From Mycolicibacterium rutilum (GTDB taxonomy: Bacteria; Actinomycetota; Actinomycetes; Mycobacteriales; Mycobacteriaceae), in contig NZ_LT629971.1 in NCBI RefSeq assembly GCF_900108565.1, positions 5,022,001 to 5,086,000 of the forward strand: a stretch of DNA of 64,000 bases. Reading direction: 5' to 3'. The notes below the pieces were generated by a model that worked only from the letters and a program-made list of their open reading frames with translations, did no database searches and had not been told where the DNA came from. Of this stretch, positions 16,511-25,268 are shown in pieces (position 1 is the stretch's first letter; every line of letters starts with the position of its first letter). The position numbers were made by a program, and so were the translations under genes.

Positions 16511-18018
16511 CGTGCTCGTCCTCCCTGCCGGAAACTCAGCGCGGTGGTGACGTCGTCCGATGAGGGCGACGCGCGGCCCGCCAAGTCCGCGAGCGTCCAC
16601 GCCACCCGCAGCGTGCGGTCCATCCCCCGTACGCTCAGCGACCCGCGGGCGAGGGCCAGATCGAGTGGCTTCATCACCTCCCGCGGTAACCGAAACCTGC
16701 GGCGGAGCAACGAACCACTGACCTCGGCATTGGTTCGGATGCCGTACGGCCGCCATCGCTCGGCGGCCGCTGCCCGCGCAGCCGCCACCCGTTCGCGTAC
16801 CACGGCAGTCGATTCGCCGTCGTCGGCGGCGGTGGTGCCCGCGCGCAACGCGTGCATCTGGATGTCGAGATCCACCCGGTCGAGCAGCGGGCCGGACAGC
16901 TTGCCGAGGTAGCGCCGCTTCTCCTGGCCGCCGCAGATACAGTCACGCGGGTCCGGACGGGCGCACGGGCACGGATTCGCGGCCAGCACGAGTTGGAACC
17001 TCGCCGGGTAACGGGCCACCCCGTCGCGCCGGGCGATCCGCACCTCCCCGTCTTCGAGCGGTGTCCGCAACGCCTCGAGGACCGGGGTGGCGATCTCGGC
17101 GCACTCGTCGAGAAACAGCACCCCGCGGTGCGCGCGACTGACCGCGCCCGGCCGCGCCAACCCCGACCCGCCGCCCACCATCGCCGCCACACTTGCCGTG
17201 TGATGCGGCGCCACGAACGGGGCCCCGGTGATCAGCGGCGTGCTGTTCGACAACAGACCCGCCACCGAGTGGATCGCGGTCACCTCCAGCGCCTCCTCCT
17301 CCGAGAGCGGCGGCAACAGCCCCGGAAGGCGTTGCGCCAGCATCGTTTTACCGGCGCCGGGTGGTCCGGTCAGCATCAGATGATGGCCGCCGGCGGCGGC
17401 GACTTCGACGGCATACCGCGCCTGGCTCTGACCGATCACGTCGGCGAGATCGACGGTGGATTCCTGCACCGACGGCGACGAGTCGACCCGCGGTTCCAGC
17501 GATCCCTTGCCCCTGATCCATGACCGCAGTTGACGGAGGTGGCGCACGCCCCACACGTCGATGCCGTCGATCAGGCTGGCTTCGGCAAGGTTGTCGACGG
17601 GGACGACCGCGGTGGGCCAGCCCTCGCGTTTGGCTGCCGCCACCGCCGGAAGGATCCCCGTGACGGGGCGGACACGTCCGTCGAGCGCCAATTCGCCGAG
17701 CAGAACGGTCTTCTCGAGCCGCGCCCAATCCTTCTTGGTGGACGCCGACAACACAGACATCGCCAGCGCCAGGTCGTAGACCGATCCCATCTTCGGGAGC
17801 GTCGCCGGGGAGAGGGCCAACGTCAGCCGGGTCTTCGGCCAGTCATCGGTGCAGTTCATGATCGCGGCGCGGACCCGGTCGCGGGACTCGTGCAGCGCCG
17901 CATCGGGCAGGCCGACCAGATGTACGCCGGGCAGTCCACCCTCGATGTGGGCTTCGATCTCGACGATCTGACCGTCGAGCGCGCGGACCGCGACCGAGAA
18001 GGCGCGCCCCAGCGCCAT
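16507..18018 (-). CDS. YifB family Mg-chelatase-like AAA ATPase (ComM-like)
   Basis: The 503-residue protein has an N-terminal Lon-protease-like domain (GLPGVHLVGLPDAALHESRDRVRAAI) and an AAA+ ATPase core: Walker A GPPGAGKTMLAQR, Walker B GVLFLDECAE, and ANPCPCARPDPRDCICGG with a cysteine cluster. A C-terminal helical Mg_chelatase_C domain follows (ALARGSLSVRGMDRTLRVAWTLADL). Homologues such as ComM are branch-migration helicases in DNA integration. It starts directly after the yraN stop and overlaps dprA, giving a yraN-yifB-dprA operon. Confidence 0.93.
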   Translation of the reverse strand: MALGRAFSVAVRALDGQIVEIEAHIEGGLPGVHLVGLPDAALHESRDRVRAAIMNCTDDWPKTRLTLALSPATLPKMGSVYDLALAMSVLSASTKKDWARLEKTVLLGELALDGRVRPVTGILPAVAAAKREGWPTAVVPVDNLAEASLIDGIDVWGVRHLRQLRSWIRGKGSLEPRVDSSPSVQESTVDLADVIGQSQARYAVEVAAAGGHHLMLTGPPGAGKTMLAQRLPGLLPPLSEEEALEVTAIHSVAGLLSNSTPLITGAPFVAPHHTASVAAMVGGGSGLARPGAVSRAHRGVLFLDECAEIATPVLEALRTPLEDGEVRIARRDGVARYPARFQLVLAANPCPCARPDPRDCICGGQEKRRYLGKLSGPLLDRVDLDIQMHALRAGTTAADDGESTAVVRERVAAARAAAAERWRPYGIRTNAEVSGSLLRRRFRLPREVMKPLDLALARGSLSVRGMDRTLRVAWTLADLAGRASPSSDDVTTALSFRQGGRAR

Positions 18019-18387
18019 CTAACCCACCCCCTGCAAGTGCATGATCTCCGGCGTCGGACACCGGCCGAGGCGGACACCGACGACGTCGATGCGCACCTGC
18101 GCCCAGCGCGTGTTCTGGTCCGCCAGCCACAGGCCGGCGAGCCGCCGCAGCCGACGCACCTTCTGCGGTGTCACCGCCTCCTCCACCCCGCCGAACCGAT
18201 CACTGGTGCGGGTCTTCACTTCCACGAACACCACCGCGCCCACCGCGTCGTCGGCGGCGATCACGTCCAGTTCGCCGTAGCGGCACCGCCAATTGCGCGC
18301 GAGGATCCGCAGCCCCAGCGACCGCAGGTGCTCGACCGCAAGCTGTTCGCCCAAAGCGCCGATCTCGGCGCGGGTCATCGAAGTCAT
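18019..18387 (-). CDS. YraN family protein (UPF0102, endonuclease-like fold)
   Basis: The 122-residue protein is a UPF0102/YraN member. GALGEQLAVEHLRSLGLRILARNWRCRYGELDVIA is the family N-terminus, with the ExxL...GELDVI pattern of restriction-endonuclease-like folds. FVEVKTRTSDRFG supplies the ExK motif. It opens the yraN-yifB-dprA operon with no gap to yifB. A second in-frame ATG three codons in is an alternative start. Its function is unproven, and its synteny with dprA hints at DNA processing. Confidence 0.93.
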   Translation of the reverse strand: MTSMTRAEIGALGEQLAVEHLRSLGLRILARNWRCRYGELDVIAADDAVGAVVFVEVKTRTSDRFGGVEEAVTPQKVRRLRRLAGLWLADQNTRWAQVRIDVVGVRLGRCPTPEIMHLQGVG

Positions 18388-18640
18388 GCCTGCACCGTCC
18401 GGCAGGGCACCGACACCTCACCGGGTTCCGGCTCCCGCCATCCCCAAGTGCGGATTCATCCCCAGATCCGGCCCACGCGGTTGCGTCGAGACAAACCGAG
18501 AGATCTCCCCTTCGGCCACGCGAAACGCCGCAACGAGAGGGTCAACTGTAGGGAAACCCCTGATTCTTCACATCGCAAATTCGAGGAGGCTTGCCTGACA
18601 TTTGCTGAGACCCCGTCAGGGGCAAGGAGGGCTCGGTTCC

Positions 18641-21600
18641 GTGGGATATGCGCGCTATGTCGGCCGTGTCGGGGCGTTAGCCGTCGCGTTGGGCGTGGGG
18701 ATGGCGGTCGCCACCACCCCCGGCGTGGCATGGGCCGAGGAGACGGGCGAAGGCACGTCCGACGCCGGACCAGCCGCGGCGCAACCGGCCGCCACCGAAC
18801 CCACCGCCGAGGGCAGCGACGCGACCGCCGACGGCAACGTCGGCCCGACCACCTCAACATCAGCGACCACTTCGACAACAACGACCGAGGCCGGTCGCAG
18901 CACCACGGTGTTCGGCGGCGACGGTACCCCGGAAGTCACGATCAGCGGATCGACCGTCGACATGTCGGAACCCACCTCTGCCGAGCAGACGCCAGAGCCC
19001 ACGACGCCCGAACCCACGACGCCAGCCGCACCGACGCCGACGGCGCAATCGCCCGCCGCGACCGCCGCGCCAGCCCCCACCTCGGCCGCGCCCACCAACG
19101 CCCCGGACTCGAGCGTCGGCGATCTGCCGCCGGCCAACAGTCCGACGGCAACGAAGCAGCCCGCCGCCGAGGACACCGACGCTGACGGAGTCCTGCTGCG
19201 CGTGACGAACAGCGCGCCCACCGAGTCACCGGACACCATGGCGGCGAACGTCGCTCGCCTGCTCCCCAACGCCATCGCTCCGGCGCCCGACCCGGTCGAC
19301 CCGATTGAGGCTGTTCTCGCGCTCGGCGGCACCTTCATCAGCGGTGTGCTCAACGCAATCGTGAACACATTCCTGGCGCCGGTCTTCGGACCCACCGGCC
19401 CCCTGTACAACTCGCTGTTGTGGGGCCTGGTCGAGTCGGTGCGCCGCCAGTACAACCAGGCGTACGCCAACTCCACCCCGACGCTGAACCTGCAGACGAC
19501 CGGCCAGCAGGACGCGGACGATCGCCAAATTCACGGGACCCTGGGCGGTTTCGACCCTGACGGTGACGCGCTGGCCTACAGCGTGCCCACCACCGGACCG
19601 GGCGCGCCCGCCCACGGCGAGGTCACCATCAACGCTGTCGCCGGCACGTGGACCTACACCCCCGACGCCGGCTACAGCGGTGCCGACAGCTTCACCATCA
19701 GCGCGTCGGACGCGGCCGGTTTTCATATCCACCGCCTCGGCCACACCCACTCCACCACCGACTCGATCACGGTCACCGTCGGCGCCGCCGCCACTGGCCC
19801 ACAGATCATCTCCGGACCGTCCGGGGCCGGCGGCGACGTGCAGATCGTCACCACGACGGATGGCACACGCGCGCTGACGCAAACGCGCACATACGACGAG
19901 GCCACCGGGGCGTACACGACTACGTTGACGTTGGTCGACCTCGAAACCGGCGCCCTGATCGGCGATCCGCGGGTCTTCGCCGGCGATTACGAGTCCACGC
20001 ACTACAGCGGCGACGACCGCCGACTGTTGACGATCAGCGATTCGGTTGGGAACACCTCGAGCTTCGTCGTCATCGACATGGGCAGCGGAGCCGTCCTGGG
20101 TGAGCCGGTGACCGAGACGGGGTGGCTGGTCGTGCACCACAGCAGCGACGCCACGCGTGCATTCCTTTTCTTCCGCGATTCGCCCCTCGAGGCGCAGAGC
20201 AGCTTTGCGATCGTGGACACGAGGACCGGGGAAGTGCTGACCGCGCCGGCACCCGGCTACGCGCCGACATACCAATTGTCGGATTTCGAGACTCGGGTTT
20301 TCGTCGCCAAGTACGACAGCGATAACGACACCACCGCGATAACCGTCGTCGACACCACAACCGGAGCATTGCTCGGGGAGCCGATAACGCTCGACGGCAA
20401 CCACCAATGGGTGCAGCACACGGCAGCCGGCGACCGCGTGTTTTCGTACGCGTACAGCGAGTCCCGCGGTACCAGTGTTCTCGCGGTGATCGACCCGGCG
20501 ACGGGAGCGCTGGTCGGGTCACAGATGACGCTGGCGGGCCGGGCGGTTCAACTCAAGGTCAGCGCGGATGGCACGAGAGCCGTTGCCTACGAACCATCTT
20601 GGAGCGACACGTCGAACACCGTCAGGCTTGTGAACCTCGAGACCGGCAGCTTGATTGGGGCCCCGGTCTCGGTGCAGGGCAGTATCTCTTACGTTGCCCT
20701 CCCCGACGACGGTGGCAGCGTTCTCTTGATGAGCGGTCCGCAGTTCGGCGATCCGATTTTTGTTACCGTTATCGATGCCGACGCCGGCACGACGCTGGGC
20801 GACACGATCGAGATGACTGCGCCAGTCTCCGACATCCGATTCAACGAGGACGCTACCCGGGCCTATCTCATCGCGACCGAGAGCGGGAGCGGGTTCACCA
20901 ACCTCGATTTCCGGGTCGTCGACACCGCCACCGGTCAAGTGCTCGGCGCGCCGGTCCAGTTCACCGACTACCACCTCACCAATGTGGTGTTCAGCGCCGA
21001 CGGCAGCCGGGCCATAGTGACCGGGTCGGGTCTACAGACGTCGCTGTACGTATTCGACACTTCGACCGGGGCAACGGTTCTCGAGAAGCACTCCGTCATC
21101 GACGCCTACGCGGTGCCGAGCGAGGACGGCACCCGAGTGTACTTTTTGGTGCGTGACTACGCCGCCGACGCCGGTTCCATCGAGATCTACGACACGGCGA
21201 CCGGGCAGCAGTTGGGCCAGCAGATCGACGCCGGCGCTGCCGACTTCGGGTGGTCGACCACCGACGACGGCAAACGTATCTACGTCGAGCGTCAAGAGAA
21301 CGACACCACGAGTATCCGCGTTTTCGACGCCTTATCCCTTGCGGCCCTTGGTGATTCGTTCACCGTAGACGGCAACGGCATTTTCAGCATCGTGACGAGT
21401 TCCGACGGACGGTATGACTTCGTCCGTAGCATTGCCTACGCCGACGATGCACTCGATCGCGACGAATCGACGATCACCGTGATCGACACCGCCAGTGGGG
21501 AGCGGCTTGATTCCTTCACCTTCTTCGCCGGGTCCGGCGAGACCAGCCTGATCGAAACGGACGATCGCATCTACGTCTTCGCCAAACGGGAGGAAGGCTA

Positions 21601-22780
21601 TTGGTCGACCGTTCGCGCCACCACGGTTGCGGTTGTCGACGCCGACACCGGGCGGATACTGGGCACACCCGTCACCATGGACGGGCCGACCACAACGACG
21701 TCGTTCAGCGAGGACGGGAGTCGTCTGAACCTCATCTGGCACACGAGTGACGACAGTCCGTGGGTTTCCGAACGCTTCGCTGCCATCGACACCGAGTCTG
21801 GCCTGCTCGCAGAGGGTCCGGTGACCTCGACCACGCTCGTGGCCGGGCAAGTGGTGACCGCGCCGGATGGTCGACCGATCCTGATCCTTCAAACCATCGA
21901 GTCGCCGGACCGGTCGACCATCGAAACCGTGGTGGTCGTGGGCGGGGCCGGACAACACGATGTACCGGTCGTACTCCCGGGCACCATGCAGAGGTACTGG
22001 TACAACGCGGACCAGACGACGATGTACGTGCTGACCACGTCGGGTGACTACCCCGGCGGGGAGGGTGTGGCAACGCACCTCGTAGCCATCGATCTCGCCA
22101 CGGGTGCTCCTTGGCAGGCCGGCCCAGTCACGGCCGACGGACGAGTCCCGACGGAATTCGGTCAGCACCCTGGCCGGGATGTTGTCGTCGGGGACCGCAA
22201 CGTGTACCTGACCACGGTGATGACCGGGTCCGACGGGGCCGCCGTCACCCGAACGACCATCGTCGATCGACTGACAGGCGCGCAGATCGGATTCGTCGAC
22301 GTCGAGGGCCGGCCCACGACCTACGTACTTCCCTCGGCCGACGACAACCATCTGCTGCAGGTCACCGAATCCACCGACGCGGCCTTCGAGAAGCGCACCA
22401 CACTCGCGGTGATCGACACCCGGACCGCGACCGTGATCGGCGGCCCGACCACCTTCGACAGTGCGTTGCACACCGTGCTGTACACCGCCGACGGCTCACA
22501 CATCGTCGCCGTGACCCAACCCGGCAAGGAGACACGTGGACCGGTCGGCACCGTTTTCACGCGATACAGCGGGCCGACCACGTTCACGCTCATCGACATG
22601 TCGACCGGAGCCGTGGTGGGTGACCCGCTGGTGATCGACAGCACGTTCACCCACTGGGCCGCGTCGCTGGGCAACAACGGTGACCGCGCGATCGCGGTGA
22701 TGAGCACACGGGACGAGGCAGACACACCCGTGTCCCACGTGTACGTGCTCGACATCGACGGCAACGTGACGGCCACCTAG
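18641..22780 (+). CDS. Large secreted protein: Ig/cadherin-like domain plus beta-propeller repeats
   Basis: The 1379-residue protein starts at GTG 18641 (MGYARYVGRVGALAVALG), ten bases after GGAGG, with a Sec signal ending TTPGVAWA. Residues about 30-200 are a Thr/Pro/Ala-rich linker. A VCBS/cadherin-like domain follows (FDPDGDALAYSV, GTWTYTPDAGYSGADSFTISASD). The rest is about nineteen copies of a 50-60-residue unit centred on patterns such as VDTTTGALLGEP, VIDADAGTTLG and VDTATGQVLGAP, which suggests two or three YVTN-type propellers. It is probably cell-wall associated or shed, with a binding role. No sorting motif or second enzymatic domain was seen. Confidence 0.85.
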   Translation: MGYARYVGRVGALAVALGVGMAVATTPGVAWAEETGEGTSDAGPAAAQPAATEPTAEGSDATADGNVGPTTSTSATTSTTTTEAGRSTTVFGGDGTPEVTISGSTVDMSEPTSAEQTPEPTTPEPTTPAAPTPTAQSPAATAAPAPTSAAPTNAPDSSVGDLPPANSPTATKQPAAEDTDADGVLLRVTNSAPTESPDTMAANVARLLPNAIAPAPDPVDPIEAVLALGGTFISGVLNAIVNTFLAPVFGPTGPLYNSLLWGLVESVRRQYNQAYANSTPTLNLQTTGQQDADDRQIHGTLGGFDPDGDALAYSVPTTGPGAPAHGEVTINAVAGTWTYTPDAGYSGADSFTISASDAAGFHIHRLGHTHSTTDSITVTVGAAATGPQIISGPSGAGGDVQIVTTTDGTRALTQTRTYDEATGAYTTTLTLVDLETGALIGDPRVFAGDYESTHYSGDDRRLLTISDSVGNTSSFVVIDMGSGAVLGEPVTETGWLVVHHSSDATRAFLFFRDSPLEAQSSFAIVDTRTGEVLTAPAPGYAPTYQLSDFETRVFVAKYDSDNDTTAITVVDTTTGALLGEPITLDGNHQWVQHTAAGDRVFSYAYSESRGTSVLAVIDPATGALVGSQMTLAGRAVQLKVSADGTRAVAYEPSWSDTSNTVRLVNLETGSLIGAPVSVQGSISYVALPDDGGSVLLMSGPQFGDPIFVTVIDADAGTTLGDTIEMTAPVSDIRFNEDATRAYLIATESGSGFTNLDFRVVDTATGQVLGAPVQFTDYHLTNVVFSADGSRAIVTGSGLQTSLYVFDTSTGATVLEKHSVIDAYAVPSEDGTRVYFLVRDYAADAGSIEIYDTATGQQLGQQIDAGAADFGWSTTDDGKRIYVERQENDTTSIRVFDALSLAALGDSFTVDGNGIFSIVTSSDGRYDFVRSIAYADDALDRDESTITVIDTASGERLDSFTFFAGSGETSLIETDDRIYVFAKREEGYWSTVRATTVAVVDADTGRILGTPVTMDGPTTTTSFSEDGSRLNLIWHTSDDSPWVSERFAAIDTESGLLAEGPVTSTTLVAGQVVTAPDGRPILILQTIESPDRSTIETVVVVGGAGQHDVPVVLPGTMQRYWYNADQTTMYVLTTSGDYPGGEGVATHLVAIDLATGAPWQAGPVTADGRVPTEFGQHPGRDVVVGDRNVYLTTVMTGSDGAAVTRTTIVDRLTGAQIGFVDVEGRPTTYVLPSADDNHLLQVTESTDAAFEKRTTLAVIDTRTATVIGGPTTFDSALHTVLYTADGSHIVAVTQPGKETRGPVGTVFTRYSGPTTFTLIDMSTGAVVGDPLVIDSTFTHWAASLGNNGDRAIAVMSTRDEADTPVSHVYVLDIDGNVTAT

Positions 22781-22832
22781 AGGAGATCCCCGCCTCGGTT
22801 TCGTCGTCGTCAAAATCGGGGTACACGCCGGC

Positions 22833-23651
22833 ATGGCCGACAAGTCGTTTACCGGGGTCGCCGACCGCGCGACCGACAGCGATGCCTTCGAGTACACCGC
22901 GCGAGCGGGTTTCGCCGTCAGCGGCGTGCTGCACCTGCTCGTCGGATATCTGATCCTGCGGATCGCGTTCGGCGCATCCGGCAACGCGGACCAGTCCGGC
23001 GCGCTGGCCACGCTGGCGCAGCAGACCGGTGGCGCGGTGCTGCTGTGGGTGGTCGCCGTCGGCCTGTTGGCGCTCGGGTTGTGGCGGATCGCCGAGGCGA
23101 TCATCGGCGCCAAGCCCGGCGAGGGCGCCGGCCGCCACGGCGACGACACCCCGGCGTGGAAACGCGCCAAGTCGGTCGGGTTGGCGATCGTCAACTTCGC
23201 GATCGCGGTGTCGGCGGTGCGTTACGCCATGGGCAGCGGGCAGCAGAGCAGCCAGCAGAACGCCGGCCTGAGCGCTCAGATGATGCAGTCCGGGTGGGGT
23301 AAGGCGGTGCTGATCGCGGTCGGTCTCGGCCTGCTGGCCGTCGGCGGCTACCACGTCTACAAGGGCGTGACGAAGAAGTTCTTCAAAGATCTGCGGGTCC
23401 GGGGCGGCACCGGGGTCACCGCCGTCGGCGTCGCCGGCTACGCCGCAAAGGGCCTGGTACTCGCCGGTGCGGGCCTGCTGGTCATCGTCGCGACCCTGCA
23501 GGCCGATCCCGCCAAGGCGACCGGGATCGACGCGGCGGTCAAGACCCTCGGGCAGGCGCCGTTCGGCAAGTTCCTGCTGATCCTCGCCGCGGTGGGCATC
23601 GCCGCGTTCGGTGCGTACAGCTTCGTGCGCGCCCGGCACGGCCGGATGTGA
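22833..23651 (+). CDS. DUF1206 integral membrane protein
   Basis: The 272-residue protein has three related repeats of about 80 residues, each with two hydrophobic helices (ARAGFAVSGVLHLLVGYLIL, AKSVGLAIVNFAIAV, GYAAKGLVLAGAGLLVIVA), the layout of DUF1206 proteins. It is probably a six-helix inner-membrane protein. It sits 52 bases after the propeller gene on the same strand and ends seven bases before the convergent haemophore gene. No function is established for the family. Confidence 0.85.
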   Translation: MADKSFTGVADRATDSDAFEYTARAGFAVSGVLHLLVGYLILRIAFGASGNADQSGALATLAQQTGGAVLLWVVAVGLLALGLWRIAEAIIGAKPGEGAGRHGDDTPAWKRAKSVGLAIVNFAIAVSAVRYAMGSGQQSSQQNAGLSAQMMQSGWGKAVLIAVGLGLLAVGGYHVYKGVTKKFFKDLRVRGGTGVTAVGVAGYAAKGLVLAGAGLLVIVATLQADPAKATGIDAAVKTLGQAPFGKFLLILAAVGIAAFGAYSFVRARHGRM

Positions 23652-23658
23652 GCGCGGA

Positions 23659-24027
23659 CTATGACCCCATCGTCTCGAGCAGTGTCGCGAGTTGCACTGG
23701 GCTGACCGAGATTCCGCACTGATTACGCATATCGCTGAGCGGGCCGGCGATGCGGCGCAGATCGAGGTACTCGCCCGGATGGGCGGTGAAGTAGGCCCGC
23801 ACATTGTTCCGCGCCTGATCCGCCGGCTGCGTGGCGGCGGCGGTCAACACGTCGTTGGCACCGGGATGCGCCTCGAGGTAGCCACCGGCTTCTGCGAGCA
23901 CACCGCTCGCGGTCGTCGCCAGACCGCTCGCCGTGCACGGCGCCGCCGTCGCGGTCGGAGCGGCCACGACCACCCACGCCCCCACCGCCACCGCACCCAG
24001 CACCGCCGACCGCATCGTTGTTCTCAT
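23659..24027 (-). CDS. Secreted haemophore-related protein
   Basis: The 122-residue product has a signal peptide (MRTTMRSAVLGAVAVGAWVVVAAPTATA) and a small helical domain with two cysteines (APCTASGL and RNQCGISV). YFTAHPGEYLDLRRIAGPLSDMR matches mycobacterial haemophore-like families related to Rv0203, which bind haem outside the cell. ATG 24027 is chosen over upstream in-frame starts because it gives a clean signal peptide. It is divergent from the ferric-ion transporter, and the shared spacer carries an IdeR-like box, so low-iron induction is likely. Haem binding is inferred. Confidence 0.8.
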   Translation of the reverse strand: MRTTMRSAVLGAVAVGAWVVVAAPTATAAPCTASGLATTASGVLAEAGGYLEAHPGANDVLTAAATQPADQARNNVRAYFTAHPGEYLDLRRIAGPLSDMRNQCGISVSPVQLATLLETMGS

Positions 24028-24192
24028 CCGTCCCGTCCTCGATGTCGCCGCGGGCCGGCCGCCCCCGGATCGGGTCAACGTACCGCCCCACCGCCGGTAC
24101 CAGCAGCGTTGTGCCGAAATGGTCACGAAGGGTTAACCGCCGCCGGGAATGCGCACCGCAAACCGGGCCGGTGCGGAGAAGGGGTATCTTCT

Positions 24193-24211
24193 TTAGGTAA
24201 ACCTCAGCTAA
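24193..24211 (+). promoter_or_regulatory. IdeR-like iron box
   Basis: TTAGGTAAACCTCAGCTAA matches the mycobacterial IdeR consensus (TTAGGTTAGGCTAACCTAA) at 14 of 19 positions, with both ends conserved. It lies 41 bases before the transporter start and within the divergent spacer to the haemophore gene. Iron-dependent repression of both units is expected. Confidence 0.7.
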
Positions 24212-24251
24212 TGAACACCGTTTGAACTGCACAAACGCCGAAAGGACCGGT

Positions 24252-25268
24252 ATGCGACCACGGTGGAAGCGGATCGCCGCTCTAGTGTCGACTCTTGCCG
24301 TGGTGGCCGGTGCCACCGCCTGCTCGGGCTCCGACGACAGCGACGAACTCCTGATCTACAACGCCCAGCACGAATCGCTGACCAAGGAGTGGATCGACGC
24401 CTTCACCAAGGAAACCGGCATCAAGGTGACCTACCGGCAGGGCGGCGACACCGAACTCGGCAACCAGCTCGTCGCCGAGGGCGAGGCGTCACCGGCCGAC
24501 GTGTTCCTGACCGAGAACTCTCCGGCGATGGCCGCCGTCGAGCGTGCGGGCCTGTTCGCCGATCTCGACGCCGCGACGCTCGACCAGGTCCCCGCCCAGT
24601 ACCGCCCGCCGACCGGCAAGTGGACCGGGGTCGCCGCGCGCAGCACCGTGTTCGTCTACAACACCTCCCGCCTGCAGCCCGACCAGCTGCCTAAGTCGCT
24701 GCTCGATCTGCAGCAGCCGCAGTGGAAGGGCCGGTGGGGCGCGCCGCCGACCAAGGCCGACTTCCAGGCCATCGTCTCGGCGCTGCTGCAGCTGGAGGGC
24801 GAGCCCGCGACTGCGCAGTGGCTGGGCGCGATGAAGGCCAACGCCAAGCTCTACAGCGACAACATCGCCACCCTCAAGGCGGTCAACGCCGGTGAGGTCG
24901 ACGGCGGTGTGATCTACCACTACTACTGGTTCCGCGATCAGTCGAAAACCAAGGAGATCAGCGGCAATACGGCGCTGCACTACTTCAAGAACCAAGACCC
25001 GGGCGCGTTCGTCAGCCTGTCCGGCGGCGGTGTGCTGGCCTCCAGCGACAAGAAGGACCAGGCGCAGCAGTTCCTGACCTTCATCACCGGCAAGGCCGGC
25101 CAGGAGGTGCTGGAGAAAGGCACCTCGTTCGAGTACCCCGTCGCCAGCGGTGTGCCCGCCAATCCTGCTCTGCCACCACTGGATACGCTCGACGCCCCCG
25201 CGGTCGATCCGTCGAACCTCAACGCGCAGCAGGTCACCGATCTGATGACGAAGGCTGGCTTGCTGTAG
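24252..25268 (+). CDS. Ferric-ion ABC transporter, iron-binding lipoprotein (FbpA/FutA-like)
   Basis: The 338-residue protein is a substrate-binding lipoprotein of the FbpA/FutA/HitA ferric-ion family. The N-terminus MRPRWKRIAALVSTLAVVAG leads to a lipobox-like ATAC with Cys near residue 24. The mature part begins LLIYNAQHESLTKEWIDAF and has TYRQGGDTELGNQLVAEG, DVFLTENSP, and the tyrosine pair in VIYHYYWFRDQ that coordinates Fe(III) in this family. ATG 24252 follows AAAGGA by five bases; an in-frame ATG at 24222 lacks a site. It heads a four-gene operon behind the IdeR-like box. Confidence 0.9.
   Translation: MRPRWKRIAALVSTLAVVAGATACSGSDDSDELLIYNAQHESLTKEWIDAFTKETGIKVTYRQGGDTELGNQLVAEGEASPADVFLTENSPAMAAVERAGLFADLDAATLDQVPAQYRPPTGKWTGVAARSTVFVYNTSRLQPDQLPKSLLDLQQPQWKGRWGAPPTKADFQAIVSALLQLEGEPATAQWLGAMKANAKLYSDNIATLKAVNAGEVDGGVIYHYYWFRDQSKTKEISGNTALHYFKNQDPGAFVSLSGGGVLASSDKKDQAQQFLTFITGKAGQEVLEKGTSFEYPVASGVPANPALPPLDTLDAPAVDPSNLNAQQVTDLMTKAGLL

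Noticed and set aside
14192..16912. 906-residue plus-strand open frame
   Set aside because: It is antisense to the glycosidase and dprA genes, rich in Arg/Gly/Pro/His, and a typical high-GC shadow frame.
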